This document shows, piece by piece, positions 16,474 to 27,838 of a stretch of DNA of 64,000 nucleotides. Each line of letters opens with the position of its first letter. Position 1 is the first letter of the stretch. This DNA comes from Fimbriimonadaceae bacterium (GTDB taxonomy: Bacteria > Armatimonadota > Fimbriimonadia > Fimbriimonadales > Fimbriimonadaceae): contig JABAQM010000001.1 in the NCBI GenBank assembly GCA_019187105.1, positions 1,302,001 through 1,366,000 on the forward strand, given 5' to 3'. The notes beneath the pieces are model-generated. The model was not told the DNA's origin. It saw only the letters and a program-made list of their open reading frames with translations, and did no database searches. The translations under genes and the position numbers were made by a program.

Positions 16474-18378
16474 CTAATGTACGGACGTGCCCTCGGGGGC
16501 CTCTTGTTCAGGCGTCAGGAGAATCGCCGTTCCATCGGGACCGTCAGCGGCAAGGATCATGCCTTGGCTCTCGGTGCCCCTCATTTTTCTTGGCGCCAGG
16601 TTCGCAACGACGATCACTTGGCGACCGATGAGATCCTTGGGTTCGTAGCTCTTGCGGATTCCTGCCAGAACCTGTCGCTTTTCGTCACCTACCATCAATT
16701 GGAGCTTGAGCAGCTTATCGCTGTCGGGCACCACTTCGGCTTCAAGAACACGGGCTACCCGCAGCTTGATCTTGGCGAAGTCGTCGATGGAAATGATGTC
16801 ATCCGGTCTTTCGGCGACTGGCTGCGGGGGATCGGTAACGGCCATGGCTTTCTTTGGGTCGATGCGCGGGAAGATAGGCTGCGGTTCAGCCAGAGCCTGA
16901 CCCGAGGGCAGGGACGCTTCGGAACCGAGCTCGGACCAGTTAACCGGATCGAGCCTGAGTTGCGCTGCGATTCCTGCGGAGGCATGCGGCATATAGGGCC
17001 GGATCAGACCTTCGGCAGAGCGCAGGACTAATAACATGGTGCGGAGCACCGCTGGCAGGGCGGGGTCGCCCTGCTTTGCCAACGCCCATGGAGACCGCTC
17101 ATCGATGTACTTGTTGAGCCATCGGATCAGCCCGATTGCCTGTTCGGCAGCATGGTCGACTCGGTGCAACTCCAAAGCGGCGAGATAACCGGCGATAGCC
17201 GCACGAATAGCGTCAAGTCCCTTCGCTTCGGATTCTCCGGCAGGAATGGTGCCCCCGGCAAACTTGTGCGTCATCGCCAAGGTGCGGTTGAGGGCATTGC
17301 CGAGGTCGTTGGCAAGATCTGAATTGTAGCGCCGGTCCAGTTCGTCGACGGAGAAGGACGAGTCGTTCTCAAAGGGCAGGGTGACCGCGAGGGCATATCG
17401 AACTGCGTCGATCCCGATCTGTGGAGCACATCCTGAACGGGCACAGATTCCGTCGACCAGTTCCTGCGGCGAGACCACGTTGCCCTTGGACTTGCTCATT
17501 TTCGAGTCGTTGAATAGCAGATAGGCGTGCCCGACCAAGGTTTCTGGGAGCGGCAAGCCGACACCCATCAGCATTGCGGGCCAAAGCGTGGCGTGGAAGC
17601 GCGTAAGGATGTCCTTTGCCATCCACTGGGCGGAGGCGGGCCACAGCTGTTCCCATCCCTCCTCCGGCCACCCGGTAGCGGCGAGGTAGTTGATCAGGGC
17701 CTCGAACCAAACATAGATAACCTTCGATTCGTCGCCTGGCACGGGGATCCCCCAGCCCTGGTTGTTCCGACTGACGCACATGTCGCGGAGGCCCTGCCTG
17801 ACAAAGGCGACCACCTCATTCTTGCGAACCTCGGGAACGATAAACCCTGGATGGCTCTCGATATGTTCGAGCAGCGCGTCGCCAAATGCGCTGAGTCGGA
17901 AGAAGTAATTTTCCTCGCTGACCCAGCGGACCTCGTTACCATCCGGACTCTTTCCGTCCACGAGGTCGGCTTCCCGAAAGAAGGTCTCCGAGCTGACGTC
18001 GTACCAGCCTTCGTACTTATCTAGATAGATGTGGCCCTTCTCCTGGAGCAGGCTGAAGAACTTCTGGGCGCACTCCTTATGACGAGGTTCGGTGGTACGG
18101 ATAAAGTCGTCGTATCGGAGATCCAAGCTCGCCCAGCAAGTTCGGAAAGCTTCGCTTACCCGATCGACAAAGGCCATCGGATCCTGTCCGGCCCGCTGAG
18201 CGGCCTCGAGGACCTTCGTTGCGTTCTCGTCGGTTCCCGTCAGGAAGAACGCTTCCTGTCCCATCATTTCTCGGGCTCGCTTTTCGATGTCGCAAGCAAG
18301 AGTCGTCAAGGCCGTTCCCGCATGGGGAACGCTGTTGACGTAGTAAATGGGGGTAGTGACGAAATATCGCCGGGACAT
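16474..18378 (-). CDS. metG: Methionyl-tRNA synthetase
   Basis: 634 residues from ATG 18378 (MSRRYFVTTPIYYVN); a more upstream start would add 17 unlikely residues. The catalytic domain carries KMSKS exactly (DSKMSKSKGN), and the C-terminus holds a Trbp111-type tRNA-binding domain (IDDFAKIKLRVARVLEAE, then LVVGDEK-like strand). The HIGH motif is altered to HAGT (residues 19-22) and the following DEHG to DENA. Charges tRNA(Met) and thus supplies all translation initiation. Divergent from the IMPase gene, 26 bases apart. Confidence 0.94.
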   Translation of the reverse strand: MSRRYFVTTPIYYVNSVPHAGTALTTLACDIEKRAREMMGQEAFFLTGTDENATKVLEAAQRAGQDPMAFVDRVSEAFRTCWASLDLRYDDFIRTTEPRHKECAQKFFSLLQEKGHIYLDKYEGWYDVSSETFFREADLVDGKSPDGNEVRWVSEENYFFRLSAFGDALLEHIESHPGFIVPEVRKNEVVAFVRQGLRDMCVSRNNQGWGIPVPGDESKVIYVWFEALINYLAATGWPEEGWEQLWPASAQWMAKDILTRFHATLWPAMLMGVGLPLPETLVGHAYLLFNDSKMSKSKGNVVSPQELVDGICARSGCAPQIGIDAVRYALAVTLPFENDSSFSVDELDRRYNSDLANDLGNALNRTLAMTHKFAGGTIPAGESEAKGLDAIRAAIAGYLAALELHRVDHAAEQAIGLIRWLNKYIDERSPWALAKQGDPALPAVLRTMLLVLRSAEGLIRPYMPHASAGIAAQLRLDPVNWSELGSEASLPSGQALAEPQPIFPRIDPKKAMAVTDPPQPVAERPDDIISIDDFAKIKLRVARVLEAEVVPDSDKLLKLQLMVGDEKRQVLAGIRKSYEPKDLIGRQVIVVANLAPRKMRGTESQGMILAADGPDGTAILLTPEQEAPEGTSVH

Positions 18379-18404
18379 GGATGATCCAGTGTACCGAGGG
18401 CGGC

Positions 18405-19190
18405 ATGGACGCCCCGCCGATTCAGCCAAACTCTAGCTTCATGTCGCCGCGACTTGCCTTTGCTCTCCAAGCCGTATCAGAGGCGGGAAAGGTTATCATG
18501 GACGTGTTCCGATCAGAGGCGTCCTTCAACCTCAAGAACGATGAATCCCCGGTAACCGCGGCCGACCTCGCCGCCGAGCGACTTATGCGGGAGAGAATCG
18601 AGGACGCGTTTCCGGGGGAGGCTATCCTCGGCGAAGAGGAGGGCGAATCGGTCTCCGCCGCCAACCGGTGGGTAATCGACCCGATCGACGGGACCAAGTC
18701 CTTCGTAGCCAGAGTCCCGCTTTTTGCGACTCTGCTGTCCTACGAGGTCGATGGTGAGCCGATTCTCGGGGTCTGTGCCTTCCCCGCTTTAGGCGAAATG
18801 GTGTACGCAGAGCGTGGCGCCGGCGCCTTCTGGAATGACCGGCTCTGCCATGTCTCGACCGAGACGGCGCGGACTCGGGGAATTCTGGCAACCGGCAGTA
18901 TGAGTTCGCTTGCGGCGGCGAAACGTCTGGACGGCATCATGCAACTGAGCGATAAGGTTATGGCGATCCGGAACTGGACGGACGCCTACGGCCACGCGCT
19001 CGTCGCAACCGGGAGAATACAGGCGATGATCGATCCGGTCGTCGCGCACTGGGACATTTCGGCAATCAAGATCATCGTAGAGGAGGCCGGCGGGCGATTC
19101 ACCGACTTCTCTGGAGTTTCGCAATTCGGAACCGAAGCGATATCCTCCCATGGACTTTGGCACGACGAAATCGTGGCGGCCTTTTCCTGA
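18405..19190 (+). CDS. Inositol monophosphatase family phosphatase
   Basis: About 261 residues from ATG 18405 (GAGGG four bases upstream); ATG 18441 is a possible alternative. Metal-binding motifs are intact: GEEEGES, DPIDGTKSFV and the C-terminal AHWDISAIKIIVEEAGG. The family covers inositol-1-phosphatase, histidinol-phosphatase (HisN type) and 3'-phosphoadenosine phosphatase; with hisI and hisF in the window, a HisN role is plausible but unproven. The TGA stop overlaps the ruvX start (TGATG). Confidence 0.85.
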   Translation: MDAPPIQPNSSFMSPRLAFALQAVSEAGKVIMDVFRSEASFNLKNDESPVTAADLAAERLMRERIEDAFPGEAILGEEEGESVSAANRWVIDPIDGTKSFVARVPLFATLLSYEVDGEPILGVCAFPALGEMVYAERGAGAFWNDRLCHVSTETARTRGILATGSMSSLAAAKRLDGIMQLSDKVMAIRNWTDAYGHALVATGRIQAMIDPVVAHWDISAIKIIVEEAGGRFTDFSGVSQFGTEAISSHGLWHDEIVAAFS

Positions 19191-19582
19191 TGCGAGTCCT
19201 TGCCGTCGACTACGGCTCGAAGCGCATCGGCTTAGCCGTCGGTGATCTGGAGAGCGGCTTGCCGCGGCCGCTGGCCACTCTCGCAGCAAAGCCGGCGATC
19301 GTTCAGGACGCCGAGATCATCCGTACGATTGCCGCGAGCGAAGAAGCAAGGCTGGTTGTTGTTGGGCTCCCGATGCAAGCTGACGGAACCAAAGGTCCTC
19401 GGGCAATCGTTTGCGAGAGGCTGGCACAGGCGCTGGCGGGCGCAGGTCTCGCCGTTGCGATGATCGATGAGCGGCACTCCACTCAGGACGGTTCGGCTGC
19501 AGCCGCAGGAAGCTTGGACGACGATGCGGCAGCTGCGATCGAGATCTGGCAGCGCTACCAGGAGGCCCATGCCTCGCCGTAA
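19190..19582 (+). CDS. ruvX: Putative pre-16S rRNA nuclease (YqgF/RuvX)
   Basis: 130 residues from ATG 19190. VLAVDYGSKRIGLAVGD is the RNase H-like start motif, and VVGLPMQADGTKGPRA and VAMIDERHST follow as in YqgF, which matures the 5' end of 16S rRNA. The usual Arg/Lys-rich region after DER is replaced by an Ala-rich stretch (SAAAAGSLDDDAAAA), though the final DDDAAA motif holds the catalytic acids. It overlaps mltG by 14 bases, an arrangement seen in many bacteria. Confidence 0.9.
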   Translation: MRVLAVDYGSKRIGLAVGDLESGLPRPLATLAAKPAIVQDAEIIRTIAASEEARLVVVGLPMQADGTKGPRAIVCERLAQALAGAGLAVAMIDERHSTQDGSAAAAGSLDDDAAAAIEIWQRYQEAHASP

Positions 19583-20579
19583 GCGCCGCAATCCTTTCAG
19601 GCGGCTGGCCATGTTCATCGCCGTGCTCCTTGCCCTCGGCGCCGCTGGTTTCGTTTACCTACTTCAACCCACTGGGGCCACCCCTAAGGAGTGGATCCGC
19701 TTTGACAGGTCCACGCCTCTCGACGACGCCCTCGCGCGACTTCAGACAAAGGGGATGGTGCGGCACGCAGGAGCAGCATGGCTGTGGGCACGGATCAATC
19801 GAAAGGCGGATCCAGTTGCCGAGGGCACCTATCTGCTGGCCGGAGGGCTGGCGCCCCTGGATCTCGTCCAGTCCCTTCGAAAGCCGATTCGGCAAATGGT
19901 GACCCTGCCCGAGGGTTGGTGGATCGCCCGGACGGCAAAGCGTATCGGCGAGAAGAACATTGACAGCGCTGATTCCTATAACAGGCTTGCGAACGACCCG
20001 TCACACTTCCAGTCTGAACTCCCCGTTGCTGAGGGGCTCGATTCCTTGGAGGGGCTTCTCTATCCGGACACCTACGATCTCCCGCCATTGCTGGGTGCCG
20101 AAGGGGTCATTCGGCGGCAGCTTCGAACCTTCAAGGCGAAAGTCGGTGACGATTTCTTCAAGAAGTCGAATTGGCGAGAGATTGTGGTCATCGCATCCAT
20201 GGTCGAAGCGGAAACGAAGTTGGACGAGGAGAAACCGGTGGTCGCCGGAGTGATCGCCAACCGGATTCGAGCACGAATGCGACTCCAGATCGACGCAACC
20301 GTCCTCTACGGTCTGCAAGAATGGAAGCAATTGAAGCCGGGAGAAGTGAGAAAGGTCGATTCAAAGTACAACACCTACTTGCACGATGGACTGCCACCGG
20401 GCCCCATCGGCTCCCCAAGCATCTCCAGCATTCGAGCTGCGGAGAATCCTGCCCGCCACGAGTACCTTTATTACGTTGCCATGCCAGGTGGCTATCATCG
20501 CTTCGCCAAGACCTATGCCGATCACCTCAAGAACATTCGCGTGAGTAGGAAAGCGTTTGCCAAGGGGGAGAAGCCCTGA
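19569..20579 (+). CDS. mltG: Endolytic murein transglycosylase
   Basis: 336 residues from ATG 19569, with AGGAGG directly upstream. An N-terminal basic stretch and one TM segment (about 12-32) anchor it to the inner membrane. The YceG domain has EGLLYPDTYDLP, the catalytic Glu region IVVIASMVEAETK, VAGVIANRIRARMRLQIDATVLYGL and YNTYLHDGLPPGPIGSPS. It cleaves nascent peptidoglycan strands and sets glycan length. Its TGA overlaps the ATG of the next gene. Confidence 0.95.
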   Translation: MPRRKRRNPFRRLAMFIAVLLALGAAGFVYLLQPTGATPKEWIRFDRSTPLDDALARLQTKGMVRHAGAAWLWARINRKADPVAEGTYLLAGGLAPLDLVQSLRKPIRQMVTLPEGWWIARTAKRIGEKNIDSADSYNRLANDPSHFQSELPVAEGLDSLEGLLYPDTYDLPPLLGAEGVIRRQLRTFKAKVGDDFFKKSNWREIVVIASMVEAETKLDEEKPVVAGVIANRIRARMRLQIDATVLYGLQEWKQLKPGEVRKVDSKYNTYLHDGLPPGPIGSPSISSIRAAENPARHEYLYYVAMPGGYHRFAKTYADHLKNIRVSRKAFAKGEKP

Positions 20580-21667
20580 TGGCCTTTCGCACTGGACGAT
20601 TCGATCGTAACAGCCTTCCGCTTCATCTGAGGCACCTCTGCCCTACTGAGGCGGTACCCGACCTCATGGCGATTGACCTTTCGATCGTTGCCAAGGCAGG
20701 CAAGAAGCTCATTCTGCTGGACGTCGACAACACCCTGCTGCCTTGGCGAAGCAAAGATATCCCCACCGAGACACGGGATTGGCTGGAAGGCGGAAAACAA
20801 CTCGGACTGAAGTTCTGCATCGTCAGCAACACGCGAAACAAGGAGCGGCTCCAACACCTTGCCCATGCATTGGGAATTGACTTCGTGGACGGAAGGTCCA
20901 AACCCAGTCGTCGGATGTTTCGCGCGGCAATGCACCGGCACCACGTCACCCCAGACCAAACGCTGATGGTGGGCGACCAGCTAATGACCGATATTCTGGG
21001 CGCCAACCGAGCGGGCATCGAGGCAATCTGGGTGAAGCCGATGTCGAGCTACGAGTTCGTCGGGACCAAGGTCAACCGTTTCGCGGAAAGCCTCGTCATT
21101 CGAAGGCTCCACGACGCGCTCGAGGCCTCCGATGACGATATGCCGGGCGTACCCCACACCGGCATCCTGCGGAGCAAGATCGCCCGCCAGTTCCTGAAGT
21201 TCTGCATCGTGGGAGGGACTTCGTTCGCGATCGATGCGGGACTCCACAATCTCCTCATGTTCCGAGCAACGATAGGCGGCGAGCTGCTGAGCCAGAAGAT
21301 CGGCGCTGATCTCGCGGCGTCCTTTGGAGGAGTCCGACCGATATCGCCGAGCTTGGCTCACGACACAGCATTCACGGTCTTCAAAGTCGTTTCGGCGTCG
21401 CTGGCGATCTTGAACAGCTTTATTTGGAACCGCTTGTGGACCTTCAACATCCGGGGCAAAGAGGAGCGAATGGCTCAGCTGACGAAGTTCGTTATCGTGA
21501 GCCTCATTGGCCTGCTCCTCAATACGGTCATCGCGAGTGCACTCAACCAGTTGATTCCGGGTGAGGAAGGTCGCCGCTGGCTCATCGCAACCGTCATAGC
21601 TGCCGGAGTCGTCGCGATCTGGAACTTCACCGGTCAGCGGCTCTGGGCCTTCCGGAAGAGCGAATGA
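20579..21667 (+). CDS. YqeG-like HAD phosphatase fused to GtrA-family membrane domain
   Basis: A 362-residue two-domain protein. Residues about 1-170 are a YqeG/HAD-IIIA phosphatase: DVDNTLLPW (48-56) with both nucleophile aspartates, IVSNTRN, Lys108 and MVGDQLMTDILGANRAG. Residues about 203-358 are a GtrA-like domain with four TM segments (QFLKFCIVGGTSFAIDAGL to NFTGQRLWAF). YqeG usually is a lone phosphatidylglycerophosphate phosphatase-like protein and GtrA proteins are thought to flip polyprenyl-linked sugars, so the fusion suggests a lipid-phosphate or lipid-linked sugar substrate. Start overlaps the mltG stop; end overlaps aroE. Confidence 0.85.
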   Translation: MAFRTGRFDRNSLPLHLRHLCPTEAVPDLMAIDLSIVAKAGKKLILLDVDNTLLPWRSKDIPTETRDWLEGGKQLGLKFCIVSNTRNKERLQHLAHALGIDFVDGRSKPSRRMFRAAMHRHHVTPDQTLMVGDQLMTDILGANRAGIEAIWVKPMSSYEFVGTKVNRFAESLVIRRLHDALEASDDDMPGVPHTGILRSKIARQFLKFCIVGGTSFAIDAGLHNLLMFRATIGGELLSQKIGADLAASFGGVRPISPSLAHDTAFTVFKVVSASLAILNSFIWNRLWTFNIRGKEERMAQLTKFVIVSLIGLLLNTVIASALNQLIPGEEGRRWLIATVIAAGVVAIWNFTGQRLWAFRKSE

Positions 21668-22472
21668 CAACCGCCTACCCATGGAAGGAGGCGCCGCAAG
21701 CTGGATATGCCGTCATCGGCGACCCGATCGCCCATTCCTGGTCACCCATCATTCAGACCGCTGCCATGAGACAAGCCGGAATCTCGGGGCGGTATGTCGC
21801 GATTCAGGTCCCGGATCTTGAGTTCGACGCCGCGGTGGTTCGACTAAAGCAGCTTGGATACGAAGGGTTGAACGTGACCGTACCGCTGAAGGAGCGTGCG
21901 TACCGGTATGCCAAGCCCGAACCCGAAGCCCGCAAGTACGGGGTTGCCAATGTCTTGAATCTCATCGAGGGCACCGCGACCAATACCGACGCTGCCGGCT
22001 TCCTGGACAGCTTGCTGGAAGTGGCGGCTGAACCCGGCCATGTTCTCGTTCTTGGCGCAGGTGGAACCGCGCGAGCGCTCGTCCGTGCCCTCAAGGATCA
22101 GGGCTGGAGCGTTTCGATATGGAATCGGACGCAGGAACGGGCAGAGCGCCTGGTCGACGACCTCGGCTTTTCGATGACGATCCCAACCGATCCCGATCCG
22201 CGCGGCTTTGATCTCATTTTAAACACAACATCAGCCTCGCTCGAAGGTGAGAGTCTGCCGATACCGTGGGAACGGGCCGACCCGACGACCCTGGCTTACG
22301 ACGTCGCCTACGGTCCTTCGATGTCGCCATTCTTGGCCGAAGCTCGTAATCACGGCCTTCGCATTCGCGATGGAGTCGAAATGCTGATCGCCCAGGCGGC
22401 ACGATCCTTCGCCTGGTGGCACGGCATCGAGCCCGATCGCGACGTGATGCGGCGCTCGGTGGAGCATCTTCG

Positions 22473-22482
<10 letters not shown>
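21664..22482 (+). CDS. aroE: Shikimate dehydrogenase
   Basis: 272 residues. Substrate residues appear in HSWSPIIQ, NVTVPLKERA (catalytic Lys), NTDAAGF and LIAQAARSFAWW; the NADP-binding loop is VLGAGGTARALV with NRTQERA after it. It reduces 3-dehydroshikimate in the aromatic amino-acid pathway. Overlaps its neighbours on both sides (ATGA with the YqeG-GtrA gene; 10 bases with tsaC). Confidence 0.94.
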
Positions 22483-24706
<2,224 letters not shown>

Positions 24707-24763
24707 TCAGTTTGCGCAAAAAACCCTTGGCGCCTGTGCAATCGGTGTGCAGAAACTTGGGGC

Positions 24764-26002
24764 CTACTCCGCAGCCAGCAGAGCCTCCCGCAGTCGGAAT
24801 AGGGCGGCCTGAACCGATCGTTGCCGAACTACCTCACGGCTGCCAGGGAAACTGTACTGGAAGGCCTCGACCGATCCGGGTGCAGCCACGCCGATGTAGA
24901 CCAAGCCCACCGGTTTCTCGGCGGAGCCCCCTCCCGGTCCGGCGATTCCGGTAACGGAAAGCGTGAAGTCTGCGCTGCACAGCTCTTTGACCCCGAGCGC
25001 CATCTCCTTCGCGCATTCGGCCGACACGGCGCCATGCTGGACGAGCGTCTCTTCGGTGACGCCGGCCAGTTTGACCTTCATTGAATTCGCATAGGTTATC
25101 GCCCCACCGACAACGACATCCGATGATCCGGGTATCGACGTCAGGCGCGCACCCAGCATTCCCCCCGTGCAGCTTTCGGCCACCGCGACCATTGCCGACT
25201 TCTGGCGTAATAGCTCGATGCAGGCGCCTTCAAGGGTTTCCGTATCGCAGCCATAAACAGCCTGACCCAAACGCCTGCGAACCTCCGCTTCGAGGGGCTC
25301 TATCATCTTGGCCGCCTCTGAATGATTGGCGGCCCGCGCCGTGACTCGGAGATGAACCTCGCCGGTGTGCGCCAGGGGGGCGATGGTCGGGTTTTTGCTA
25401 ACCAGCAGATCCTTAACCTTCGACTCGACCACGCTCTCGCCCAGTCCGATGATCCGGATGACCCGTGACAGGATGATCCCGCTACCGGATTTCTCAGCGA
25501 GGTACGGTTTCACGAAGTTCTCCACCATCGGTCCGAGTTCCGCCGGTGGACCGGGAAGGCAAATGACGACCTTGCCTCCCTTTTCACAAATCAAGCCCGG
25601 CGCGGTGCCGTTCGGATTCGAAAGGGGGCGGGAGTTGGCCGGACGTTTGGCTTGGCGAAGCTGCGTCTCCAGCCACGGGAAGTTCCGGCGGGCGAAAATC
25701 TCGCGCAGCTCCGCTTCGAGATCCGGGTCGTGAATGAGTTTGTCTCCGAGGGCAGCGGCAACTCCGTCCCGGGTCAGGTCGTCTTCGGTTGGGCCAAGTC
25801 CACCGATGGTGATAACAACGTCAGCTCGTGCGAGAGCCGCCGCAACTGCACGGGTGACTCGCTCCAGGTTGTCGCCGACTGTCTGGCGGTGGAGGTTGGC
25901 TACACCCACTTCGGCCAGCATCCGACCAAGCAGCGCGGCGTTCGTATCCACGATTTGACCCAATAGCAGCTCGGTTCCGACCGAAACGACCTCGGCATTC
26001 AT
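24764..26002 (-). CDS. cinA: CinA-family protein (nicotinamide-nucleotide amidase)
   Basis: 412 residues from ATG 26002 (MNAEVVSVGTELLLGQIVDTN). Residues about 1-170 are the MoCF/COG1058 domain (TIGGLGPTEDDLTRD), and residues about 255-412 the CinA C-terminal NMN amidase domain (VAESCTGGMLGARLTSIPGSS, then SVTGIAGPGGG). CinA recycles NMN released by NAD-consuming reactions such as DNA ligation. A longer frame upstream would run through the divergent promoter region and is unlikely. Confidence 0.93.
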   Translation of the reverse strand: MNAEVVSVGTELLLGQIVDTNAALLGRMLAEVGVANLHRQTVGDNLERVTRAVAAALARADVVITIGGLGPTEDDLTRDGVAAALGDKLIHDPDLEAELREIFARRNFPWLETQLRQAKRPANSRPLSNPNGTAPGLICEKGGKVVICLPGPPAELGPMVENFVKPYLAEKSGSGIILSRVIRIIGLGESVVESKVKDLLVSKNPTIAPLAHTGEVHLRVTARAANHSEAAKMIEPLEAEVRRRLGQAVYGCDTETLEGACIELLRQKSAMVAVAESCTGGMLGARLTSIPGSSDVVVGGAITYANSMKVKLAGVTEETLVQHGAVSAECAKEMALGVKELCSADFTLSVTGIAGPGGGSAEKPVGLVYIGVAAPGSVEAFQYSFPGSREVVRQRSVQAALFRLREALLAAE

Positions 26003-26046
26003 TCTTCGAGGATAGACCGTATCGCGCTTGCGAGTACTCTCATCCC

Positions 26047-26262
26047 ATGGAGCGATGGAATAGCGAAGGGCTGCCTCGGGACCAGCTGGGCTGGGCCCTG
26101 AAGACGCCACATGTCGTCGCGGATGCCATCGCCAAGAGCTCGTGCCTGCTCTGCTGCGCGAAGACGATTAACGAGGCCGGGTTATGCTCGGTGTGCTGGG
26201 CGCTGCTTACGGAAGAAGAGCTGCGGCTCGCTGTCCACTGGCTGAGAGGCACGCAACCCTAG
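26047..26262 (+). CDS. Small zinc-ribbon protein (71 aa)
   Basis: A 71-residue protein with two CxxC-type knuckles (SCLLCCAK and GLCSVCWALL), about ten residues apart, similar in spacing to the ComF N-terminal zinc ribbon but without any phosphoribosyltransferase domain. The rest is helical. It is divergent from cinA and two bases upstream of the next gene. Function unknown. Confidence 0.6.
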   Translation: MERWNSEGLPRDQLGWALKTPHVVADAIAKSSCLLCCAKTINEAGLCSVCWALLTEEELRLAVHWLRGTQP

Positions 26263-26264
26263 GA

Positions 26265-27080
26265 ATGGGCATTGCCGCCGCCATCGCGGTTGCGGGAGTC
26301 ATTGCCGGGCTCTGGGCATGGCGTCGGAGCCAGCAGCCGATCACGTTTCCGGTCCATATCGAGTACTGGGTCTACCTGCCATCCCCAGAAATGCCGTCCC
26401 AGGAGGCCGTGATGACGTGGTTGGTAGCGGAAAATCCATTCCACCGGCCGGGAAAGCCGCCGATCGGGCCAAAGGAAGGCCTCATGCTGTCCGATATCCG
26501 GCTTCATATCGGAATCGCCCTGCGCTCGAAGAACCCCTTCCTCTTTCGACCCGATGTATTCGAGACCTCTTTCGGACTGACACCGGAGGGGATCGCCGCG
26601 ATCGCAAGATCAGAAGCCGTGGTCCAAATGCGATTCGTGTCCGAACAGCCGGTACCGGACGGACGCCAGCTAGCGTTCATGCCGCATCTCGCAGCCGCCT
26701 ATGCCGACCTTGGCGGCGGCCAGGTGATCTTCGACAAAGTACAAGGTCGAATGTTCTCGAAGGAAGAGCTGTTCAGTTACCTTGCGGATGACATTCCTGC
26801 CGACCTTCACCTGCGGACGTCATGGAACCCCGAAACCAGCGAGGTGGTCACCCATGGACTGGGCAAAGTCGGCCTCAGCGAATGGGCGACCAGCCTTGAT
26901 CGGGAGGATAAGCGTTCGATGGTCGCTGGCATCGTGCAAACCGCTGCCGAGAAGGCTTTCGAATCGGCAGCGCTGCCCGAAGGAGAGAGGGTCCGATACC
27001 TCGACGACGACTATGTGGTCAGCTTCGTAACCACCCGCAAGGAAGGCACGCGCCTCCAAATCGGGAGGATTGAGCCATAA
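26265..27080 (+). CDS. Membrane-anchored protein of unknown function
   Basis: 271 residues from ATG 26265. A single N-terminal TM segment ([19 protein letters not shown]) followed by an extracytoplasmic region with mixed alpha/beta composition ([30 protein letters not shown]). No motif recognised. Its TAA stop overlaps the apparent AUA start of hisF (ATAA), and the hisF ribosome site lies inside its last codons, so the pair is translationally coupled. Confidence 0.65.
   Translation: MGIAAAIAVAGVIAGLWAWRRSQQPITFPVHIEYWVYLPSPEMPSQEAVMTWLVAENPFHRPGKPPIGPKEGLMLSDIRLHIGIALRSKNPFLFRPDVFETSFGLTPEGIAAIARSEAVVQMRFVSEQPVPDGRQLAFMPHLAAAYADLGGGQVIFDKVQGRMFSKEELFSYLADDIPADLHLRTSWNPETSEVVTHGLGKVGLSEWATSLDREDKRSMVAGIVQTAAEKAFESAALPEGERVRYLDDDYVVSFVTTRKEGTRLQIGRIEP
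27063..27079 (+). promoter_or_regulatory. Ribosome binding site and AUA start codon of hisF
   Basis: GGGAGGA at 27063-27069 precedes ATA at 27077-27079 by seven bases. ATA overlaps the TAA stop of the upstream gene as ATAA, the analogue of the common ATGA coupling. Confidence 0.7.
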
Positions 27081-27835
27081 GGTCCCTCCGGGTTATCCCC
27101 TGCCTGGATATCAAGGACGAGCGAGTCGTGAAGGGCGTTCAGTTCGTCGGCTTGCGCGACGCGGGCGACCCGGTGGAATTGGCCTCTCGCTATTACGAAG
27201 AGGGAGCGGACGAGCTCGTGTTCTTGGATATCTCCGCCTCGCATCAGGGTGTTGCTCCCGTGATCCACCTCGCCGAACGGGTGGCCGAAGCCGTTTTCAT
27301 TCCGTTCACGGTCGGTGGTGGGTTGCGCGATCCAGATGCGATACGCGACGCGCTTCTCGCCGGAGCTGACAAGGTGAGCCTGAACTCCGCTGCCCTTCTC
27401 GATGCCGACTTGATCTCGCGCTGTGCGGATCGCTTCGGGTCCCAGTGCATCGTGCTGGCAATCGATGCCAAGCGCGAGACCGACGGCTGGCACGTTTACA
27501 GCCACGGAGGGCGAAACGACACTGGACGGCAAGCGGTCGAGTGGGCAGCTGAAGGGGTCAGTCGCGGGGCCGGAGAGATCCTCCTCACCAGTATGGATGC
27601 CGATGGGAGCCAAGCCGGCTATGATCTCGAGCTCACTCGGGCTGTCGCTGAAGCGGTCAACGTGCCTGTGATCGCCAGCGGCGGGGCCGGAAAGCCGGAG
27701 GACCTGGTCGAGGCGGTGACCAAGGGCAATGCAGACGCGGTGCTGGTTGCCGGCATTGTCCATAGCGGGCGCTATAGCATCCATCAACTAAAACAGGCCA
27801 TGCATGAGCATGGCCTGCCGGTTCGGCTCGCCTAG
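27077..27835 (+). CDS. hisF: Imidazole glycerol phosphate synthase, cyclase subunit, with AUA start
   Basis: 252 residues if it starts at ATA 27077. The N-terminal strand [16 protein letters not shown] with catalytic Asp, [22 protein letters not shown] (second catalytic Asp), [16 protein letters not shown] and [10 protein letters not shown] are all HisF. No ATG, GTG or TTG exists between the upstream in-frame TGA (27071) and the first GTG (27128), and starting at that GTG would remove the first beta strand and catalytic Asp. GGGAGGA (27063-27069) lies seven bases before ATA 27077, an ideal distance. HisF makes the imidazole ring and AICAR with HisH. HisH is not in the window. Confidence 0.9.
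   Translation: MRSLRVIPCLDIKDERVVKGVQFVGLRDAGDPVELASRYYEEGADELVFLDISASHQGVAPVIHLAERVAEAVFIPFTVGGGLRDPDAIRDALLAGADKVSLNSAALLDADLISRCADRFGSQCIVLAIDAKRETDGWHVYSHGGRNDTGRQAVEWAAEGVSRGAGEILLTSMDADGSQAGYDLELTRAVAEAVNVPVIASGGAGKPEDLVEAVTKGNADAVLVAGIVHSGRYSIHQLKQAMHEHGLPVRLA
27788..27818 (-). terminator. Terminator embedded in the 3' end of hisF
   Basis: CAGGCCATGC (27795-27804) and GCATGGCCTG (27809-27818) form a perfect 10-bp stem with a four-base loop. On the minus strand it is followed by TTTTAGTT, so it can end transcription of the pseudopilin gene (stop at 27839) while lying within hisF codons on the other strand. Confidence 0.65.
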
Positions 27836-27838
27836 GTT

